This document shows positions 59,301 to 64,000 of a DNA stretch of 64,000 bases, in pieces. The notes under the pieces were generated by a model, which had not been told where the DNA came from, did not search any database, and saw nothing but the letters and a program-made list of their open reading frames with translations. This DNA comes from Polytrichum commune (taxonomy: Eukaryota; Streptophyta; Polytrichopsida; Polytrichales; Polytrichaceae): the NCBI GenBank assembly GCA_950295325.1, contig OX485806.1, forward strand, positions 56,105,169-56,169,168, written 5' to 3'. Numbering within the stretch: the first letter of the stretch is position 1; the number at the start of each line of letters is the position of its first letter. A program made the position numbers and the translations under genes.

Positions 59301-59924
59301 AAGAAGTATGTGTTAGATTGGCATGTAGTTCCCAGCATATGGCCTGTGAAGATAGGTACCAATCTCTCAAGGCAAGAAGTATTGGCACTCGAAGATGCTG
59401 GGTTCCAATTGCAGCAGAGGGAGGCTCTCTCTCCTCGCCGTAGGCTTTCAACAATTGCGATGCTCCCAATCCCTCGGACGGATTTTCATGTGCCACTAAA
59501 TTTGGATGCCCACCCAACTTCTAGGTTTGGCAAGTAAGTGCGCCGCAATCTAGCAGCACCAACAGTAGATCATAAAAACAAATGGGAGAACGCCGGGCTT
59601 ATGGACGGATATTATGTGGTTGGAATAACTGCCTTTCCATATCCAGGATTTGGAGTGCTAATCAACATCGTCTCCAAGGAGGACATCACATATCGTGTCA
59701 CAATTGGCGACATGCCGCATTGCACATGCCGTGACTTCACCAAAATGTCATGTCAGTCATTGGGAAAGAAAGGGAAATGGGTGTATTGCAAACATCTTTA
59801 TTACGTGTTTAGATTTTTGTGCAAAGTGGATTATGATAGTGACAAGTTCATTCATGCTCCAACGTACTCCTACAACGAGGTCATGCGTTTAATTGAACTT
59901 GCAGGTGTTGTAGAATGTGAGTAA
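56335..59924 (+). pseudogene. MULE-like transposase with DDE core and SWIM zinc finger
   Basis: Starts MATIKASRSFVPFTLPLEDD (56335). A Cys-rich region follows in a shifted frame (GHPWCTTKTINIQNDFGFSF, RCSSCSGHLQCTNTYCDYLY, HNCTEW), then CLHLGVHKHPVSNC. The core includes FACHVYDSKYCKV, CDMQSEDG (Asp 57998), FKGFMADSAQANW (Asp 58106) and GLSEWLGFWHFHYRQWG with candidate Glu. An intron, 58451-58556 (GTAAGT...TTTGCAG, phase 0), precedes DMTMDERAEMPTCN. The C-terminus has a SWIM finger CxC-x19-CxH (PHCTC to YCKH, 59718-59795). The protein would cut and paste the transposon. Frameshifts (56935, near 57600, 57995) and stops (58632, 58941, 59535) break it. Length and order fit a large plant transposase of about 1100 residues. 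Confidence 0.85.
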
Positions 59925-60151
59925 TATTTCAAGTGTTGTATTTAACTGCATGTTTGAGAATTTGAATAAGTGACATGTATTAGTGTGGATTTCTATAATA
60001 AAAACCAGCAATGGACTAAGTATCCATGGTAATAAGTTGCCTTCATTTTTCTTCAATCATAATGCGAGTACTTTATATTCCAAAAATATGAGTGCCAATT
60101 TTAGAAAATATTACCTAGAACCATGCCCAATTGATAAATTTGGTATCATTG

Positions 60152-60220
60152 CTCACATGTTACTGCTCATTGCTCATGTGTTACCGCTCACCGCTCACTG
60201 CTCACGGCTCATTGCTCATG
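60152..60220 (-). repeat. Right subterminal repeat array of the transposon
   Basis: Inverted counterpart of the left array: GCTCACATGTTACTGCTCAT, then TACCGCTCACCGCTCACTGC, then TCACGGCTCATTGCTCATG. About nine units, interrupted by two ACATGTTAC/ATGTGTTA spacers. It ends about 14 bp from the right terminus. Confidence 0.85.
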
Positions 60221-60244
60221 TGTTAGCTTCCCTCTATAATCTAC

Positions 60245-61027
60245 TACATCTTGAATGTCAAAAAAAATGAAGATTATATGAGCTCTTTCCAAGGATGACT
60301 GGAAGAGCTATCTATATTTTTATAGAGTAATTAAAGATATAATAAATTAAGAGAACGGCACATGTTAGGCACCTCCTCTCACTATATAGAGAGTTAGGAT
60401 TAATGTTAGAAGACCTTACCTTATTCATGTCAATAGACTACACAAGAGCTAGGTCCTTTGTATCCTTTACCATTTTGGAATATACGAGCTTCAAACTCAA
60501 CCTTCTTCATAGTTATTCAAGGTGGAGGCAAAGTAAAATATTAACTTAAACATAGTTAAGTTGAATAATTGTGAAAGCAACTTGAGATGTCTTATAACAA
60601 CTCACATGAGGTGAAATATTACATAAGTTAGAGAGAGGTAGCTTATGTAAAAAATTGAGAGACAATTATGTAGGAGTGACTTATGGAGTCAAACATATGA
60701 TAAGAGAATTGGATACTCACATAAAGAGATAATAGACACGAGAGTGGATAGGAATTTTGTTGAAGTGATTATACAAAAGTAAGTGAGACTTAAAGGGTTC
60801 TAAGTGCGAGTGTTAACAATTGAAATTGAAAGATTATAGATGTGAGAAGATTGGTTGATACGCAAGGCGACCATAAAAAGTATAAAAAAAAAAGATGATG
60901 AATGCAAAATTGTATGCGGAACTATTGCATGAAAACTAACCTCCATATAATTCTTTTCATTCTTCCTATCTTATAATTCTCGTAATATAATGAAGTTGCT
61001 TGGTAATTGATAATTTGAAAGAACCCC
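60245..61027. other. AT-rich sequence; no gene seen
   Basis: Continuation of the pre-insertion site of the transposon. Only short random frames. Confidence 0.4.
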
Positions 61028-61438
61028 ATGATCAAATCATTTCAATTACAAGTGTATTATGATCCACCCCAACCTAGACTCTTGAATTCTATCTCGACTA
61101 ATGGTCTAACTATGCAATTTTTAGGGAAAGTTTCTGGAATGGATAGGCATATTTTAACAGATACCGCTGCTAGTCATTGTTATTTGAGGTCATCATATGT
61201 CAAACGTATTGGTTTGCATATGAAAGAAAATAATGGTAAAGTGGTATTGGGAAATGGATTGGAAGTTGACATGGAGGGGACCGTCAATGTGCATGTGAAA
61301 ATTCAACAATACCAATCTCAAGTCTCTTGTTTGGTTATCAAATTAAGTGATGGCTTTGACTTGATTTTGGGAGATAATTTGTTGAATAAGCATAGAGCCC
61401 ACATTGACTATGATTCTACGATATATTCTACGATGTAA
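61028..61438 (+). pseudogene. Ty3/gypsy aspartic protease fragment
   Basis: A 136-codon frame with HILTDTAASHCYLRSSYVKR (active-site Asp-Thr-Ala), then GKVVLGNGLEVDMEGTVNVH and LSDGFDLILGDNLLNKHRAH, the pepsin-like retroviral protease fold (D-T-G/A, then ILG before a hydrophobic tail). It would process the polyprotein. The preceding gag and the following RT are absent. It stops at 61436 on ATG-TAA. It could be the missing protease of the element cut at 48588, but linkage is not shown. Confidence 0.75.
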
Positions 61439-62601
61439 GCGGCTATTACTAAGTATCAATGAATTCTATATACCTTACAATATCTAAGAGGGTAATGAAT
61501 CATAACTTGAATGTTTTTGGAATACAATACAGAAAGTTATGAACAAAGAATAAAGTGTGATGAGTTCTTTATTCACTTTGATTTGACTACATGATGATAT
61601 TACTGTAATCATTGATTGGTTATGTTATGACTATGCTAAATACAATCAATTATATCTACGACAAAGATATATTATATACAATGTTAAAAATAGACTATAT
61701 ATAAGATAGTGGCGAATCCATAATTGGTTGTGACATTGATAATTTGAGAAATAAAAAGAAGAAGAAAAATATTAGAAAGAAGCGCAAAACGGTTACTTGG
61801 CCGTTTGAAGAATAACACTTGGATACTCAAAGAGTATTGGAAACAAACGCAAAACGGTTACTTGGCTATTTGAAGATGGACACCCGTAGGAGGTTGTTTA
61901 GTTACATTGAAAACGATCACTTGGCCACTTGAGGAAGATGATTTGGATACTTGAAGAAAGTTACGTGTGACTTGGACACTTGTCATTTTAAAAAAAAATT
62001 AGTTTTTACTCTGTACTCGACGACTTGAAGAAATTTCCAACCATTTGAATACTCGAAGAAATATCATTAAGAGACTATTTTAAAATAGATTGTAATGTAT
62101 ATCATTGAGGAGCCAAAGGGCATACAAGGGAAAGAAGATTATTATGAGAGGAATGACTAAGTTGAGTTAATAACTCAAGGATGCCTCCTCAAAAGTTGAT
62201 AAGAAAATGGAAGATTAATAAAGGTATTACTACACATGTGAAAATAATATTTAACAATCACTTCATTATTTTTAAAATATTATCAACACATGTTTCAATA
62301 GAGGGAAGTTCCGGTAGTGGAAACTAACAATAAGAAACTAAGATTAAGACTTGCAATAGAGGAAATGTTTTTGGAATGAAAGGTAACTTGGTTCATTGAA
62401 GACGGTTATTTGGCTACTTACCAAATGTAAAAGAAATGACAACTGCGAGATGATAATAACGCACAATGAGGAAATTAGGTAGTTAGGTCATCATAATCCG
62501 GATGACGCTCTAAGTCACTACGATACGGTCAACCCTAGGAACAAGTAGAGGTAGTTGAGCTCTACAACTTTCACCAGTCGTACTCAATGATCATGTGTGG
62601 T
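61439..62601. other. AT-rich region with a dispersed GGTTACTTGGC motif
   Basis: Between 61780 and 62420, degenerate copies of AAAACGGTTACTTGGCCGTT and CTTGGATACTTGAAGAA recur irregularly. No gene. Confidence 0.45.
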
Positions 62602-64000
62602 TGTGAGCCCAAAGATGGGCCCCCATGTGTTCTTAATCGTAGAATTCATTGAGAATGGGTATTTGGCTTTTTATTGGTTATTCTAAAAACATAAACAGAG
62701 TGAAGTTAGAATAGATCATGATTTCAAACTTTAGGCTTAGATGTTGGCTTTAGATTCAGGAATTGGGTGAAGAATTAACTTGGGCTTGGCTTAGATAAGT
62801 GTGAGAGTGGGGTCGTTGTGACCGAATTAGGCTAGTCGGTGTTCGCATTGAGGGGGGGTGCTGTACCCCTAGGAAATCCCGGAATTGGGATTAAGTGGGC
62901 TGCGGTTGGAAGTCGTTTAGTAGTTCCAGGGAGGTATGTGTGAGCTCGGGGACGAGGAGGTCGGCGGCCACCACCAGGAGGAGGCAGCCGAAGTGAGGAG
63001 AATTGGCTTTGGAAGAGAGCTTGGAAGGTTATGGAGACTGGGAACAGAGTAACTGGGTAACAGAATGTGACTCAAGGGAAGCAACCTGGTTTAGTGGCCG
63101 AGAGGAATTGCCACTGACGCAGAATGTGAAAGAATTAGTGGCTGAGACAGGCGGCATTCCGATGCAACGCTGTTGGTCACGCTCCGGGTGGCTGAAATGA
63201 GATTTGGGAACAGAAGTTGAGCATTGAGGGAAGAGGGAAATGCCGAGAGGGGTAGCGAGCTGCCTGGGGTGAGCGGCAGGTCAGACTCGGTTTTACTTGG
63301 ATTATTTCCGTATGCGCAAAGATCTGCACTGAACCAAGAGTAGGAGGTCTGCTGAGGTGGAGGCAACTTTGCTCGAATGCCATGAGGGAGGCGACTTCGA
63401 GGTATGTAATGAGGTCGGAACGTGGAAGGACCAAGCATCCATGGATTCGTTAAAATCTCATGGCACTCTGTTTTGTGCTCAAGTGGGCAACTCGGTCTAA
63501 GAATGTTGAGCCTGAATTCAATGAGGGGGTGCTCCATGAGACAATGTGGCCCAGGCTTCACACTGGGTTTGGGCTTGAATGCTTGGATTAGCTAGGTGAG
63601 TGTGTGATTTAGTTGCAGGAGGTGTGGCGAGACAACAGGTTGCTGCCGCTTCGGAATCGGCGGAGTTGGGAATTACAGGCAAGGTACAGAGAGTTTTTGA
63701 TGCAGCAAGCTGCAACCTATTCACCTGAATGGAGATCTGGAGGAGGCAGGGCGAGGGAATTCACAATAACTTTTGGATCACTGGGATTCAAGGTCAAGTC
63801 CGCTATGATGGCCGAATCAGAGGTAGTATGGTGCAGAATTCTACTCACCAAAAAGAAAAACTTGTTGGTTGCAGCTGTCTGAGGCAAGGTGTAGCTAGTT
63901 TTTTGGTTAGGAACAAAACCCAGGGGAACAATCAGGGAAGATTTAAAAGGTGATTTGTACAACATCTAGGTGTCTTAGATAAGATTTGTTAGGGAAAACA
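62602..64000 (+). mobile_element. 5' part of a TGTGAGCCC-type LTR (runs off the window)
   Basis: Starts TGTGAGCCCAAAGATGGG, then CCCCCATGTGTTCTTAATCG, matching the opening of the 44510 and 14546 copies. The GC-rich interior (62850-63900) has overlapping open frames on both strands, as in the other LTRs of this group, and I do not call genes. The left flank is GTGGT (62597-62601). The right end is outside the window. Confidence 0.65.

Larger units (their letters stand above)
48810..60234. mobile_element. Mutator-like DNA transposon, 11,425 bp, TSD TATAATCTAC
   Basis: Left end GGGGAATGCTATC and right end (reverse complement) GAGGGAAGCTAAC match at 9 of 13 positions. Both ends continue into arrays of TGAGCNNTGAGC-like subterminal repeats in inverted orientation. 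An identical 10-bp direct repeat, TATAATCTAC, lies outside (48800-48809 and 60235-60244). A 9-11 bp TSD, a DDE transposase and a C-terminal SWIM zinc finger fit the Mutator superfamily. It carries two divergent genes: the transposase (plus, 56335-59924) and a methyltransferase-like gene (minus, 55961-49400). The second gene is not one of the usual MULE cargo genes I know. Both genes contain stops and frameshifts, so this copy is dead. Confidence 0.88.

Overview
The window is repeat-dense nuclear DNA from a land plant or a close streptophyte relative. Evidence: TTTAGGG-type telomere repeats, plant-style introns, fragments of plant ALDH3 and Deg-protease genes, Tat-type and chromodomain Ty3/gypsy elements, and a Mutator-like transposon. 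A DNMT3-type methyltransferase and the SWIM-transposase family hint at a non-flowering lineage (lycophyte, fern, moss or gymnosperm), but the species cannot be fixed from sequence alone. I see no intact host gene. Almost everything is nested mobile elements, and eight structures can be bounded by their target-site duplications (TSDs), one of them only imperfectly.

Layout. 1-7000: a long inverted repeat (arms at 1-1188 and from 5006) around a dead chromovirus integrase/chromodomain. 7612-10250: a 2.6 kb solo LTR with TSD TGAAG. 10448-12115: minus-strand exon fragments of a DEG/HtrA protease and of an ALDH3 N-terminus, joined as a chimera. 16677-35332: one 18.7 kb Tat-like LTR element with TSD ACCCT. 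It has gag, protease and an integrase tail but no reverse transcriptase, plus a long extra ORF before its 3' LTR. Four solo LTRs are nested in it, each with a perfect 5-bp TSD. 35929-39498: more LTR remnants. 41855-44509: a minus-strand Ty3/gypsy pol.

44932-48588 holds a Ty3/gypsy element (LTR, then a tRNA-Met-type primer site). Between its primer site and its reverse transcriptase lies a complete-looking but stop-riddled cytosine-C5 DNA methyltransferase of DNMT3-like motif order. Some 200 bp beyond the truncated reverse transcriptase is an 11,425-bp Mutator-like transposon (48810-60234, 10-bp TSD TATAATCTAC). It carries two divergent genes: a plus-strand DDE/SWIM transposase, and a minus-strand multi-exon gene whose C-terminal half has the layout of a beta-class amino (N4-cytosine/N6-adenine) DNA methyltransferase. 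An intron of that second gene contains about a dozen copies of a GC-rich palindrome. The remaining 60245-64000 holds a gypsy protease fragment and the start of another LTR.

The most notable point is that two unrelated mobile elements within 15 kb each carry a different class of DNA methyltransferase. Both copies here are decayed. The architecture, not the activity of these copies, is what merits follow-up.
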